A stretch of DNA of 64,000 bases, from the NCBI RefSeq assembly GCF_027921845.1, contig NZ_BSEN01000015.1, positions 62,001 through 126,000 on the forward strand. The letters run 5' to 3'. This stretch comes from Leifsonia poae. Lineage in GTDB: Bacteria > Actinomycetota > Actinomycetes > Actinomycetales > Microbacteriaceae. Shown here in pieces: positions 1-7,886 of the stretch. The position numbers were made by a program, and so were the translations under genes. The first letter of the stretch is position 1; each line of letters starts with the position of its first letter. The notes under the pieces were generated by a model. That model was given only the letters and a program-made list of their open reading frames with translations. It was not told the origin of the DNA and searched no databases.

Positions 1-749
1 AGGCCGCGGGCGTCTCGCTCCGCATCGGCGTCAACGCGGGCTCCCTCGAGCCGAGCCTCCTCCAGAAGTACGGCAAGGCGACCCCGGAGGCGCTCGTGGA
101 AAGCGCGGTCTGGGAGGCCAGCCTGTTCGAGGAGCACGACTTCCACGACTTCAAGATCTCGGTCAAGCACAACGACCCCATCGTCATGGTGAAGGCCTAC
201 CGGCTGCTCGCCGAGCGCGGCGACTGGCCCCTGCACCTCGGTGTCACCGAGGCCGGGCCCGAGTTCCAGGGCACCATCAAGTCGGCGACCGCCTTCGGCA
301 TCCTGCTCTCCGAGGGCATCGGCGACACGATCCGCGTCTCCCTGTCGGCCCCGCCGGCGCAGGAGGTCAAGGTGGGACTGCAGATCCTGCAGTCGCTCAA
401 CCTCCGTGAGCGCAAGCTCGAGATCGTCTCGTGCCCGAGCTGTGGCCGTGCCCAGGTCGACGTCTACAAGCTGGCCAACGACGTGACGAGCGGACTCGAG
501 GGCATGAGCGTTCCGCTGCGCGTCGCCGTGATGGGCTGTGTCGTCAACGGACCGGGGGAGGCCCGCGAGGCCGACCTCGGTGTGGCGTCCGGCAACGGCA
601 AGGGCCAGATCTTCGTGAAGGGCGAGGTCATCAAGACCGTTCCCGAGGCGGAGATCGTGCAGACGCTGATCGCCGAGGCGAACCGGCTCGCCGCGGAGAT
701 GCCGCCGGTCGAGTCGGGCGAGCCGGTCGTCACCGTCGGCGCGCACTGA
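1..749 (+). CDS. ispG: 4-hydroxy-3-methylbut-2-enyl diphosphate synthase (IspG/GcpE), 3' part
   Basis: The reading frame is open from base 3 to the TGA at 747-749; the N-terminal part lies outside the window, leaving 248 residues. IspG converts methylerythritol cyclodiphosphate to HMBPP in the MEP isoprenoid pathway, using a [4Fe-4S] cluster. The visible part carries the cluster-binding CPSCGR motif (around 433-450) and the [11 protein letters not shown] motif (around 529-561), which supplies the third Cys and the conserved Glu. [12 protein letters not shown] in the first codons is also typical of the family. Downstream there is only a short tandem repeat, then the convergent RNB gene. Identification is firm; the length of the missing N-terminus cannot be seen. 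Confidence 0.96.
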   Translation, partial: AAGVSLRIGVNAGSLEPSLLQKYGKATPEALVESAVWEASLFEEHDFHDFKISVKHNDPIVMVKAYRLLAERGDWPLHLGVTEAGPEFQGTIKSATAFGILLSEGIGDTIRVSLSAPPAQEVKVGLQILQSLNLRERKLEIVSCPSCGRAQVDVYKLANDVTSGLEGMSVPLRVAVMGCVVNGPGEAREADLGVASGNGKGQIFVKGEVIKTVPEAEIVQTLIAEANRLAAEMPPVESGEPVVTVGAH

Positions 750-758
750 GCCGACGCG

Positions 759-797
759 GACTGCCGGCTCGGGCTGCCGGCTCGGACTGCCGACTCC
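759..797. repeat. 13-bp tandem repeat, three copies, just after the ispG stop
   Basis: Units 759-771, 772-784 and 785-797 follow the pattern GACTGCCGGCTCG; the second differs at one base and the third at two. The array fills most of the 61-bp gap between convergent ispG and the RNB gene. It has no U-run and no clear hairpin. Confidence 0.8.
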
Positions 798-810
798 GAC
801 TCCGGGTGCG

Positions 811-2238
811 TCAGGCGGCGGCGAAGGTCACGCGACCGGTCGGGATGTCCGCGGCCGTGAGACGCACGCGCACGACGGTGCCCGGCTGCACGTCATCCGG
901 ACGCGGGGCCGAGGCGACGACCGCCGGATCGGCGAGCTGCACCGTCATGGTGTCGCCGCGGACCGCCAGGACCGTGACATCGAAGGCGTCGCCGACGCGA
1001 TCGACGAGCAGCGCGGCCTCGACGCGGTCGATGGACGCCGCGTTCAGCTGCGACCCGAGCCGCGACGACGCGCCCATGATCGACGGCAGCTCGCCGAGGG
1101 ACGCGCGCGCCCAGGGCGGGATCTCCGTTCCGGCGCAGATCGCCTCGCAGATCACGAGCACCCAGCGGTCGACGAGCCTGCGCAACGGGGCCGTGGTGTG
1201 CGCGTACGGGGCGGCGACGGCGGACTGCAGCGGGTCGCGGGGAGCCTCGCCGTCCATCACCACGTAGCCGGCGCCGCGGAACAACCCCGTCGCCGCCTGC
1301 ATGACCGCGAGCGCGCGGGGGTCGTGGTGATCCAGCCGCCGCAGGTACTCGCCGTACGGCTCGTCGTCGGGCCAGGGGAGTCCGAGCGCCGCGGTCTGCG
1401 CCCGGAAGGCCGTGATCGCGTCGTCGGTCGGCGGCGGCATCGTGCGCAGGATGCCCACGCGCGCTCCGAGCATCAGCTCGGCGGCCGCCATCCCGGTCAG
1501 AAGGGAGATCTGCGCGTTCCAGTCCTCGATCGGCAGCGGTGCGCGCCGCTCGAGGGTGTACGCCCCGTCACGGAGCACGATCTCCTCATCCGGGGCGTTG
1601 AGGCTGGCGCCGCCCCGCTCGCGCTCGCGCTCGATCCGGGCCAGACCGACCGATTCGAGGAGGGCGAGCGTCTCCGGCGCGGTCCCGTCGTCGATCGCGG
1701 CCTGCGCCTCCGGGTAGGTCCATTGCCGCCGCGACCGGATGCGCGCTCTCGTCACGGAGACCGACTGCTCGCGGCCCTCGGCGTCCAGCAGGATGTCCCA
1801 GACGAACGCGCCGCGGTCGACGCCGGCCAGGAGCGAGCCCGCGCGCTCGCCGATGGCGTCCGGGTGAAGCGGTACGCGCCCGTCGGCGGCGTAGATGGTC
1901 TGCCCCCGGCGGCGGGTCTCCGCGTCGACGGCGCCGTCCGGTCGCACGAGCGCGGGCACGTCGGCGATCGCGTACCGCACGCGGAAGCCGCCGCCATCCC
2001 GTACGATGTGCACGGCCTGGTCGAGATCGGTGGAGCCGGCGGGGTCGACCGTGAGGAACTCGATCGCGGTCAGGTCGACGGGCGGAAGCGTCAGCTCTGC
2101 GGCGGCGCGCTCGGCTTCGCGCACGGCGTCGTGCGGATAGTCCCCGGGGAGGCCGAGTTCGGAACGGAGCGCTGCGAGCGATTCGGCGAGCTCGCTCTGG
2201 GCGACGGATGCGGTGACATGCGTGCGGCGGTCCGGCAT
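811..2238 (-). CDS. RNB-domain ribonuclease (RNase II/R catalytic domain)
   Basis: The 475-residue protein consists largely of the RNB exoribonuclease domain that degrades single-stranded RNA 3'-5'. The acidic metal-binding motif DPAGSTDLDQA is at residues 65-75, followed by YAIADVPALV and, later, the basic stretch near TTAPLRRLVDRW typical of the domain. It is shorter than E. coli RNase II or R and appears to lack N-terminal cold-shock domains; a small C-terminal beta region may replace S1. This compact form is common in actinobacteria. The ATG at 2238 lies 6 nt after a TAGGCT -10 box, so the mRNA is probably leaderless. The upstream DUF1275 gene ends 9 bp away and its stop codon is part of that -10 box. 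Confidence 0.9.
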   Translation of the reverse strand: MPDRRTHVTASVAQSELAESLAALRSELGLPGDYPHDAVREAERAAAELTLPPVDLTAIEFLTVDPAGSTDLDQAVHIVRDGGGFRVRYAIADVPALVRPDGAVDAETRRRGQTIYAADGRVPLHPDAIGERAGSLLAGVDRGAFVWDILLDAEGREQSVSVTRARIRSRRQWTYPEAQAAIDDGTAPETLALLESVGLARIERERERGGASLNAPDEEIVLRDGAYTLERRAPLPIEDWNAQISLLTGMAAAELMLGARVGILRTMPPPTDDAITAFRAQTAALGLPWPDDEPYGEYLRRLDHHDPRALAVMQAATGLFRGAGYVVMDGEAPRDPLQSAVAAPYAHTTAPLRRLVDRWVLVICEAICAGTEIPPWARASLGELPSIMGASSRLGSQLNAASIDRVEAALLVDRVGDAFDVTVLAVRGDTMTVQLADPAVVASAPRPDDVQPGTVVRVRLTAADIPTGRVTFAAA

Positions 2239-2244
2239 GCCGAA

Positions 2245-2250
2245 AGCCTA
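2245..2250 (-). promoter_or_regulatory. -10 box of the RNB ribonuclease gene (leaderless type)
   Basis: TAGGCT on the minus strand, 6 nt before the ATG at 2238. Its TAG is also the stop codon of the DUF1275 gene. Confidence 0.55.
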
Positions 2251-2949
2251 ATCGGCCGCTGTCGCCTCGTCGGGGGAGAGGCGGCTCTCACGCAGGGCGT
2301 GACCGAAGAGCGCCAGCGCGAGGGCGATGGCGCCGGCGACCGTGAGGCCGAGCGCGACGCTCCCGCGCAGGAGGAGGGCGCCCACCGCCGCGCCGGCAAG
2401 GATGAGCACGACGGCCAGCACCCGTCGCGGCCACCGTGTTCCGCTGCCGCCGGCGAGCCGGGAGTCGGCGGCGAGCCCCGTGATGGTGGATGTCACGACG
2501 ACGGTGGTGACGTCGGCGACCGCGAGCCGCCGGGCGGTCGCGGCCTGGAGCCCCATCGTCGTCGCCAGGATCGTGGTGAGGGTTAAGCCCCACGCCGTCC
2601 CGTGCGTCGGGGGCACGACGATGGAGATCACGCCGAGAGCCAGGGTGACGGAGGCGGAGACGACCAGCGCGGCGGTCGTCGCGCGTCCCCATCCGGTGCG
2701 GGAGGTCGAGAGAGCGCGCCCGCCGATGGCGGCGCCGAGCAGAAAGCCGCCGAGCGCCAGCGCGGGCCCGACGATCGGGAGCCCGTCGGCGCCGGCGAGA
2801 CCCATGCCGAGGATGACGACGTTGCCGGTCATGTTGGCCGTGAAGACCTTGTCGAGACCGAGATAGCCGACGGCGTCGATGATGCCGGTCGTGAACGTGA
2901 GTCCGAGCATGATGAACAGGTGGAGGCGAGCGGGGTCTCTGCGGGGCAT
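2248..2949 (-). CDS. DUF1275 (YoaK-like) integral membrane protein
   Basis: The 233-residue protein is hydrophobic with about six predicted membrane segments, beginning RLHLFIMLGLTFTTGIIDAVGY, which is close to the DUF1275/YoaK pattern (TGIIDAVGYL, TANMTGNVVILG). The family's function is unknown; distant similarity to membrane transporters is sometimes noted. It precedes the RNB gene on the same strand with a 9-bp gap and is divergent from proS with a 34-bp gap. A CACACT hexamer 6 nt before the ATG could be a weak leaderless -10 box. The family call is firm, the function open. Confidence 0.85.
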   Translation of the reverse strand: MPRRDPARLHLFIMLGLTFTTGIIDAVGYLGLDKVFTANMTGNVVILGMGLAGADGLPIVGPALALGGFLLGAAIGGRALSTSRTGWGRATTAALVVSASVTLALGVISIVVPPTHGTAWGLTLTTILATTMGLQAATARRLAVADVTTVVVTSTITGLAADSRLAGGSGTRWPRRVLAVVLILAGAAVGALLLRGSVALGLTVAGAIALALALFGHALRESRLSPDEATAAD

Positions 2950-2971
2950 GAACCCAGTGTGCCGTGCCCTC

Positions 2972-2977
2972 TAACAT
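2972..2977 (+). promoter_or_regulatory. -10 box of proS (leaderless type)
   Basis: TAACAT, 6 nt before the GTG at 2984; no Shine-Dalgarno sequence lies in between. Confidence 0.55.
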
Positions 2978-2983
2978 GGAACG

Positions 2984-4747
2984 GTGCCTACACGCCTGAC
3001 GAACTATTTCCTGCGGACCCTTCGAGAAGACCCCTCCGACGCCGAGGTCATCAGCCACCGGCTGCTGGTCCGCGCCGGATACATCCGGCGGCAGGCGCCG
3101 GGGATCTTCGCCTGGCTGCCGCTGGGGCTGCGTGTGAAAGGCAAGATCGAGGCGATCATCCGCGACGAGATGACCGCGGCCGGCGCCCACGAGGTGCACT
3201 TCCCCGCGCTGCTGCCGCGCGAGCCGTACGAGGTCACGGGCCGCTGGGAGGAGTACGGCGACGGCCTGTTCCGTCTGAAGGACCGCAAGGGCGCCGACAT
3301 GCTGCTCGCGCCGACGCACGAGGAGGCCTTCACGCTGCTTGTGAAGGACCTGTACTCGAGCTACAAGGACCTGCCCCTGGCGATCTACCAGATCCAGGAC
3401 AAGTACCGCGACGAGGCCCGCCCGCGTGCCGGCCTGCTGCGCGGGCGCGAGTTCACGATGAAGGACGCCTACACGTTCGACTACACGGACGCTGGGCTGG
3501 ATGCGAGCTACCAGTCGCAGCGCGACGCCTACGAGCGCATCTTCACCCGTCTCGGGCTCGAGTACGTGATCGTGCAGGCGGATGCGGGCGCGATGGGCGG
3601 CTCCCGCAGCGAGGAGTTCCTGCACCCGACTCCCGTCGGCGAGGACACGTTCGTGCGCTCGGCCGGTGGCTACGCGGCCAACGTCGAGGCGTTCACGACC
3701 CTCGCGCCGCCCACCCGCTCGTACGAGCACCTCACCCCGCTCGAGGTGCTGGACACGCCGGACACGCCGACGATCCAGACGCTCGTCGAGGTGGCCAACA
3801 CGAAGCACCCGCGACCCGACGGCCGCGCCTGGACGGCGGCGGACACCCTCAAGAACGTGGTGCTCGCGCTGACGCACCTCGACGGATCCCGTGAGATCGT
3901 CGTCGTCGGCCTGCCCGGCGACCGCGAGGTCGACCTCAAGCGCGCCGAGGTGGCGTTCGCCCCGGCCGAGATCGAGCCTGCGACGGAGGCGGACTTTGCG
4001 CGCCACCCCGGGCTCGTCAGGGGCTACATCGGTCCCTGGTCTGCCGAGGGACAGGTTCTCGGCGAAGACGGAGCGACGGGCATCCGGTACGTCGTCGACC
4101 CGCGCGTCGTCGACGGTTCCGGCTGGATCACCGGCGCGAACATCCACGGCAAGCACGTGTTCGGCCTGGTCGCCGGGCGCGACTTCGGCTGGGACGGCAC
4201 GGTCGAGGTCGCCGAGGTTCTGCCGGGGGACCCCGCGCCCGACGGCTCCGGCCCCGTTGAGCTGGCCCGCGGCATGGAGATCGGGCATGTCTTCCAGCTC
4301 GGCCGCAAGTACGCGGACGCGCTCGGCCTCAAGGTGCTCGACGAGAACGGCAAGCTCGTCACGGTCACGATGGGCTCGTACGGCATCGGCGTGACGCGCA
4401 TCCTGGCGATCATCGCCGAGAACAACAACGACGACAAAGGCCTGATCTGGCCGGCGTCGGTCTCGCCGTTCGATGTTCACGTGCTCGCGGCCGGTCGCGA
4501 GCCGGTGGTGTTCGAGGTCGCGGAGGAGCTGACGGCCGCGCTCGAGGGCGCAGGGCTCGACGTGCTGCTCGACGACCGCCCCAAGGTGTCGCCGGGTGTG
4601 AAGTTCGGGGACGCGGAGCTGATCGGCGTGCCGAAGATCGTCATCGTCGGCCGCGGCGCCGCCGACGGCGTGGTCGAGCTGTGGGACCGCCGCACCGGCG
4701 AGCGCACGCAGCTCCCGGTCGCCGACGCCGTCGCCGCGCTGCGCTGA
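2984..4747 (+). CDS. proS: Prolyl-tRNA synthetase, bacterial type
   Basis: This class II aminoacyl-tRNA synthetase charges tRNA-Pro. At 587 residues it has the bacterial architecture: catalytic core with motif 2 [16 protein letters not shown] (from about residue 141), an inserted YbaK-like editing domain (roughly 225-390) that removes mischarged Ala, motif 3 GSYGIGVTR (around residue 464), then a C-terminal anticodon-binding domain. The GTG start is chosen because [17 protein letters not shown] matches the family N-terminus and a TAACAT -10 box ends 6 nt upstream. It appears monocistronic; a large palindromic repeat follows its stop. Confidence 0.97.
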   Translation: MPTRLTNYFLRTLREDPSDAEVISHRLLVRAGYIRRQAPGIFAWLPLGLRVKGKIEAIIRDEMTAAGAHEVHFPALLPREPYEVTGRWEEYGDGLFRLKDRKGADMLLAPTHEEAFTLLVKDLYSSYKDLPLAIYQIQDKYRDEARPRAGLLRGREFTMKDAYTFDYTDAGLDASYQSQRDAYERIFTRLGLEYVIVQADAGAMGGSRSEEFLHPTPVGEDTFVRSAGGYAANVEAFTTLAPPTRSYEHLTPLEVLDTPDTPTIQTLVEVANTKHPRPDGRAWTAADTLKNVVLALTHLDGSREIVVVGLPGDREVDLKRAEVAFAPAEIEPATEADFARHPGLVRGYIGPWSAEGQVLGEDGATGIRYVVDPRVVDGSGWITGANIHGKHVFGLVAGRDFGWDGTVEVAEVLPGDPAPDGSGPVELARGMEIGHVFQLGRKYADALGLKVLDENGKLVTVTMGSYGIGVTRILAIIAENNNDDKGLIWPASVSPFDVHVLAAGREPVVFEVAEELTAALEGAGLDVLLDDRPKVSPGVKFGDAELIGVPKIVIVGRGAADGVVELWDRRTGERTQLPVADAVAALR

Positions 4748-4767
4748 CGCGCGCGCCCGCTCCGTTT

Positions 4768-4832
4768 CGCGCGAGAGGTGCCGAATGTCGCTCATTCACA
4801 CCGAATGACAGACATTCGGCACCTCTCGCGCG
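4768..4832. repeat. 22-bp perfect inverted repeat (REP-like palindrome), copy 1
   Basis: The arm 4768-4789 (CGCGCGAGAGGTGCCGAATG then TC) is the exact reverse complement of 4811-4832. The 21-base loop itself holds a smaller inverted repeat, TCATTC (4792-4797) with GAATGA (4803-4808). The right half recurs at 5772-5797, downstream of the next gene. There is no U-run, so it is not a standard intrinsic terminator, although it could stop transcription from proS. Confidence 0.9.
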
Positions 4833-4897
4833 ATTGGTTTTCCACAGATTCGCGCGGAGGGTCGTTCTGAGGGGAGGCGCGCGGCGAGGATGGCGGG

Positions 4898-5773
4898 ATG
4901 CGCCGCACCGTTCCACTCCCCGCAACCCTTCCGAGGGCTTTCGCGACGAGCGTCGCCTCTGAGCACGGCGTCGCACCCCGGCGGCTTCGTGCCCGGGATG
5001 TGCAGCACCCGTTCCACGGGGTGAACGCCATCGGCGACGTCAGCGCGGTCGAGGCGTATCGGCACCGGATGCTGCCAGGGCAGTTCTTCAGCCATCACAC
5101 GGCCGCGATCGTTCACGGGATTCCCCTTCCTCGGACGGGGCGCGCAGTCCACGTCGCGGTCGTGGCGCCGCGAACCCCGCCCCGCGCATCGGGCGTCGTC
5201 GGCCACCGGGTTTCGGCCGACGTCGAGGTGGTGACGTTGCCCGACGGAACCCCCGTGTGCTCAGCGGCGGACACCTGGTGTCAGCTGGCTGTTGCGCTCA
5301 GCACATCGGACCTGGTTGCGGCGGCCGACCATCTTCTCGGCGCCAGAGGCCGACCGGCGATCGCGTCGGTCGATGAACTCGACCTCGCTGCACGCCGGCA
5401 CGCCCGCGGTCGCGGCGCCCGTGCGCGTCGCGACGCGATGGCTCGGGCGCGGTGGGGGAGCGACTCACGGCCGGAGTCGTTGCTGCGCCTGCTCGTGGAA
5501 GACCTCGAGGTCGGCGATGTCCTGATCAACCATCCTCTGACGGTCGGCGGCCGCACGCTGCATCCCGATCTGCTGGTTCCGTCGAGGTCGCTGATCCTCG
5601 AGTACGAGGGCGACCATCATCGCGTGGAGCGCGACCAATGGAATCACGATCTGGCGAGATACGACGCTTTCGCTGCGGCGGGCTGGCGCGTGATGAGAGT
5701 GACCTCGCGCCAACTCTTCGACGACCCCGAAGGCCTGGCGCGACGGGTGCGAAATGTGCGTCAAACGACCTGA
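4898..5773 (+). CDS. DUF559/Vsr-like nuclease-fold protein with AbiEi-like N-terminal part
   Basis: The 291-residue protein has two parts. The N-terminal region (about 1-130) resembles the antitoxin-like region of AbiEi-type actinobacterial proteins (FFSHHTAAIVHGIPLP). The C-terminal region (about 185-285) fits the DUF559/very-short-patch-repair endonuclease fold, with candidate acidic residues E193, D224 and E235/E237 in RPESLL, LHPDLLV and ILEYEGDHH, then a late WRVMRVT strand. Function is unknown; proteins like this occur scattered as single genes in Micrococcales. Its stop codon TGA (5771-5773) adjoins a second copy of the half-palindrome found upstream at 4803-4832, so gene and repeats look like one unit. 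Possible toxin-antitoxin or repeat-associated nuclease. Confidence 0.75.
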   Translation: MRRTVPLPATLPRAFATSVASEHGVAPRRLRARDVQHPFHGVNAIGDVSAVEAYRHRMLPGQFFSHHTAAIVHGIPLPRTGRAVHVAVVAPRTPPRASGVVGHRVSADVEVVTLPDGTPVCSAADTWCQLAVALSTSDLVAAADHLLGARGRPAIASVDELDLAARRHARGRGARARRDAMARARWGSDSRPESLLRLLVEDLEVGDVLINHPLTVGGRTLHPDLLVPSRSLILEYEGDHHRVERDQWNHDLARYDAFAAAGWRVMRVTSRQLFDDPEGLARRVRNVRQTT

Positions 5774-5797
5774 ATGACCGCCATTCGGCACCTCTCG
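5772..5797. repeat. Second copy of the right half of the 4768-4832 palindrome
   Basis: GAATGACCGCCATTCGGCAC with the following CTCTCG matches 4803-4828 at 24 of 26 positions. It overlaps the stop codon of the DUF559 gene. Confidence 0.85.
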
Positions 5798-5828
5798 GCG
5801 GAGAGGCGGAGAGGCGGAGAGGCGGAGA
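5797..5828. repeat. 8-bp tandem repeat, four copies
   Basis: GGCGGAGA is repeated exactly four times directly after the half-palindrome and before the convergent DUF1206 gene. Confidence 0.95.
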
Positions 5829-5840
5829 GACCGGTGGGCG

Positions 5841-6626
5841 TCAGAGGCGGATGGCGACGGCGCGCACGCACCAGAAGACGCCGTACGCGATGAGGCCGAG
5901 GCCGATCGCGAGCAGCAGGAAGACGCCGTACGGGAGTTGCGTGAGCGACTTGAGGGCGCCGTCGAGTCCGGATGCCTTGCCCGGGTCGTACGTGACGGCG
6001 CCCGCCACGATCAGGCCGCCGACGATGCCCAGCGCGATGCCCTTGGCGATGTAGCCGACGCGACCGAGCGTGACGGTCGCCGGCGCGAGCGCGTTCGGGG
6101 GGAGCCGCATCCCGCGCTCGAAGGTCTTGCGGATGCCGCTGACCAGGAAGCCGATCCCGACCGCGACGACGATCAGACCGATCAGCGCGAGCACGAACAC
6201 GCCGCCGGGCGTGCCGAGCAGCTTCGCGCTCGCCGACTTCTCCGATGCGGACGAGTTCGATCCGCCGCCGAACGCGACCGTGATCGCGGTGATCGCCAGT
6301 ACGAGGTAGACGACGCCCTTCGCGATCTCCGAGACGCGTTTCCATGCCTTGCGCGCGACCACGGTTTGCAGGATCTGCCAGAGCGTCAGCGCGATCAGGC
6401 CGACGATCACGGCCCAGACGACGAAGAGACCGCCAGGCACCTTCACGAGCGCCTGCAGGGCGCCGGACTGGTCGGCGTTGCCGCCGCCGGTGCGCAGGGC
6501 GATCGCGATCGCGATCACGCCGATCAGGATGTGCAGCAGGCCGATCGCGGCGTTCCCCACGCGCGCGAGGGTGCGGACGATCGGATTGTTCTCGGCTCGG
6601 CGCGCGAGGACTTCGGAGTCGGGCAT
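5841..6626 (-). CDS. DUF1206 membrane protein
   Basis: The 261-residue protein contains three repeats of a two-helix unit, each with a Gly-rich YxxKG or GxxxxG pattern (VGNAAIGLLHILIG, IAKGVVYLVLAIT, VGYIAKGIALGIVGG), as in the DUF1206 family; six membrane segments are expected. The function is unknown. The ATG at 6626 is preferred over an in-frame GTG at 6635 because a TACCGT -10 box ends 7 nt before it. It is divergent from nusA and sits where rimP is often found in related genomes. Confidence 0.85.
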   Translation of the reverse strand: MPDSEVLARRAENNPIVRTLARVGNAAIGLLHILIGVIAIAIALRTGGGNADQSGALQALVKVPGGLFVVWAVIVGLIALTLWQILQTVVARKAWKRVSEIAKGVVYLVLAITAITVAFGGGSNSSASEKSASAKLLGTPGGVFVLALIGLIVVAVGIGFLVSGIRKTFERGMRLPPNALAPATVTLGRVGYIAKGIALGIVGGLIVAGAVTYDPGKASGLDGALKSLTQLPYGVFLLLAIGLGLIAYGVFWCVRAVAIRL

Positions 6627-6633
6627 GGCGCTC

Positions 6634-6639
6634 ACGGTA
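6634..6639 (-). promoter_or_regulatory. -10 box of the DUF1206 gene (leaderless type)
   Basis: TACCGT on the minus strand, 7 nt before the ATG at 6626. It overlaps the alternative GTG start at 6635 and argues against it. Confidence 0.5.
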
Positions 6640-6731
6640 CCCCGTTCCCGGGCAGGTCAGGATCGGGTACCGTAGGTAGCTGAGTCCGTCGCGCAGTTCG
6701 CGGCGGCAAGATCTGAATAGAGGAGGCCGGC

Positions 6732-7739
6732 ATGGACATCGACCTCAGCGTCTTACGTCTCATGGAGCGCGAACGGGAGATCCCGTTCGACGAACTGGTG
6801 CAGATTATCGAGCAGGCGATTCTGACCGCCTACCTGAAGCACACCAATCAGGCGGATCACCGCCACGGCCACACCGACGAGCCGCCGGCCGCCCGCGTGC
6901 ACCTCGACCGCAAGACCGGTCATGTCACGGTGTACGTCCCGGAGAAGGACGACGAAGGCAACATCATCGGCGAGGCCGAGGACAGCCCGAGCGACTTCGG
7001 CCGCATTGCCGCATTCGCGGCCAAGCAGGTCATCAACCAGCGGCTCCGCGACATCGCGGACGACGCGGTGCTCGGCGAGTTCCGGGGGCGCGAGGGCGAC
7101 ATCGTCGCCGGCATCATCCAGCAGGGTCCCAATCCCCGGATGATCCACATCGACCTCGGCAGCGTCGAAGCTATCCTCCCGCCGGAGGAGCAGGTTCCTG
7201 GCGAGGAGTACACGCACGGGTCGCGCATCCGGGTGTACGTGACGAGCGTGTCGAAGGGGCTGAAGGGCCCGTCGATCACGGTCTCGCGCACGCACCCCGC
7301 GCTGGTGCGCAAGCTGTTCGCGCTCGAGGTCCCCGAGATCGCGAGCGGCGTCGTCGAGATCGTGTCGCTGGCCCGCGAGGCCGGACACCGCACGAAGATC
7401 GCCGTTCGCGCGACCGAGCCCGGCGTCAACGCCAAGGGCGCATGCATCGGAGAGCTGGGACAGCGGGTCCGTGCGGTCACGGCCGAGCTGAACAACGAGA
7501 AGATCGACATCGTCGACTACTCGCCCGATCTGGCGACGTTCGTCTCGAGCGCGCTGTCGCCGGCGAAGGTGACGAGTGCTTTCGTGATCGACGAGTCACT
7601 CAAGGCGGTGCGCGCACTGGTGCCCGACTATCAGCTGTCGCTCGCGATCGGCAAGGAGGGCCAGAACGCCCGCCTCGCCGCGAAGCTGACGGGCGCGAAG
7701 ATCGACATCCAGCCCGACTCCATTCTCGACAGAGAGTAG
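6732..7739 (+). CDS. nusA: Transcription termination/antitermination factor NusA
   Basis: NusA binds RNA polymerase and nascent RNA and modulates pausing, termination and antitermination. The 335-residue protein has the N-terminal polymerase-binding domain (MDIDLSVLRLMEREREIPFD), an S1 domain near residues 130-200 and two KH domains in the C-terminal half (LSLAIGKEGQNARLAAKLTG), and ends at IDIQPDS without acidic AR repeats, as in actinobacteria. The ATG is preceded by AGAGGAGG at 6719-6726. The usual upstream gene rimP is absent here. Its last codons and stop form half of a 24-bp inverted repeat and are duplicated 116 bp downstream. Confidence 0.97.
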   Translation: MDIDLSVLRLMEREREIPFDELVQIIEQAILTAYLKHTNQADHRHGHTDEPPAARVHLDRKTGHVTVYVPEKDDEGNIIGEAEDSPSDFGRIAAFAAKQVINQRLRDIADDAVLGEFRGREGDIVAGIIQQGPNPRMIHIDLGSVEAILPPEEQVPGEEYTHGSRIRVYVTSVSKGLKGPSITVSRTHPALVRKLFALEVPEIASGVVEIVSLAREAGHRTKIAVRATEPGVNAKGACIGELGQRVRAVTAELNNEKIDIVDYSPDLATFVSSALSPAKVTSAFVIDESLKAVRALVPDYQLSLAIGKEGQNARLAAKLTGAKIDIQPDSILDRE

Positions 7740-7769
7740 GCCTCGGGGCTGGATGGCGATCTTCGCGCC
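7692..7769. repeat. 24-bp inverted repeat enclosing the nusA stop codon
   Basis: Arm 7692-7715 (GGCGCGAAGATCG, A, CATCCAGCCC) matches the reverse complement of 7746-7769 at 23 of 24 positions. The left arm is nusA coding sequence and the 30-base loop contains the TAG at 7737-7739. It could fold into a stable hairpin in the nusA mRNA. Confidence 0.9.
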
Positions 7770-7871
7770 GGGCCGGCGCCGCGCAGCGGTGACGACCCGG
7801 TGGCGCAGCCCGTCAGCGCAGCATCCAGCCCGACTCGATTCTCGACAGAGAGTAGGCCCAAGCGCTGGATG
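7706..7871. repeat. Direct duplication of the nusA 3' end, 116-bp period
   Basis: 7706-7742 recurs at 7822-7858 with one mismatch in 37, and the octamer GCTGGATG at 7748-7755 recurs at 7864-7871 with the same offset. The second copy also starts with CATCCAGC and ends with GCTGGATG, so it is itself a small hairpin. The copy lies 16 bp from the 3' end of the gene that interrupts the nusA-ylxR order. Confidence 0.9.
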
Positions 7872-7886
7872 CAGCTCGTCACCCGC

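Noticed and set aside
4761-4840. Intrinsic terminator of proS
   Set aside because: The palindrome is strong but has no U-tract, and half of it recurs beyond the next gene, so it is better described as a repeat element. It may still stop transcription.
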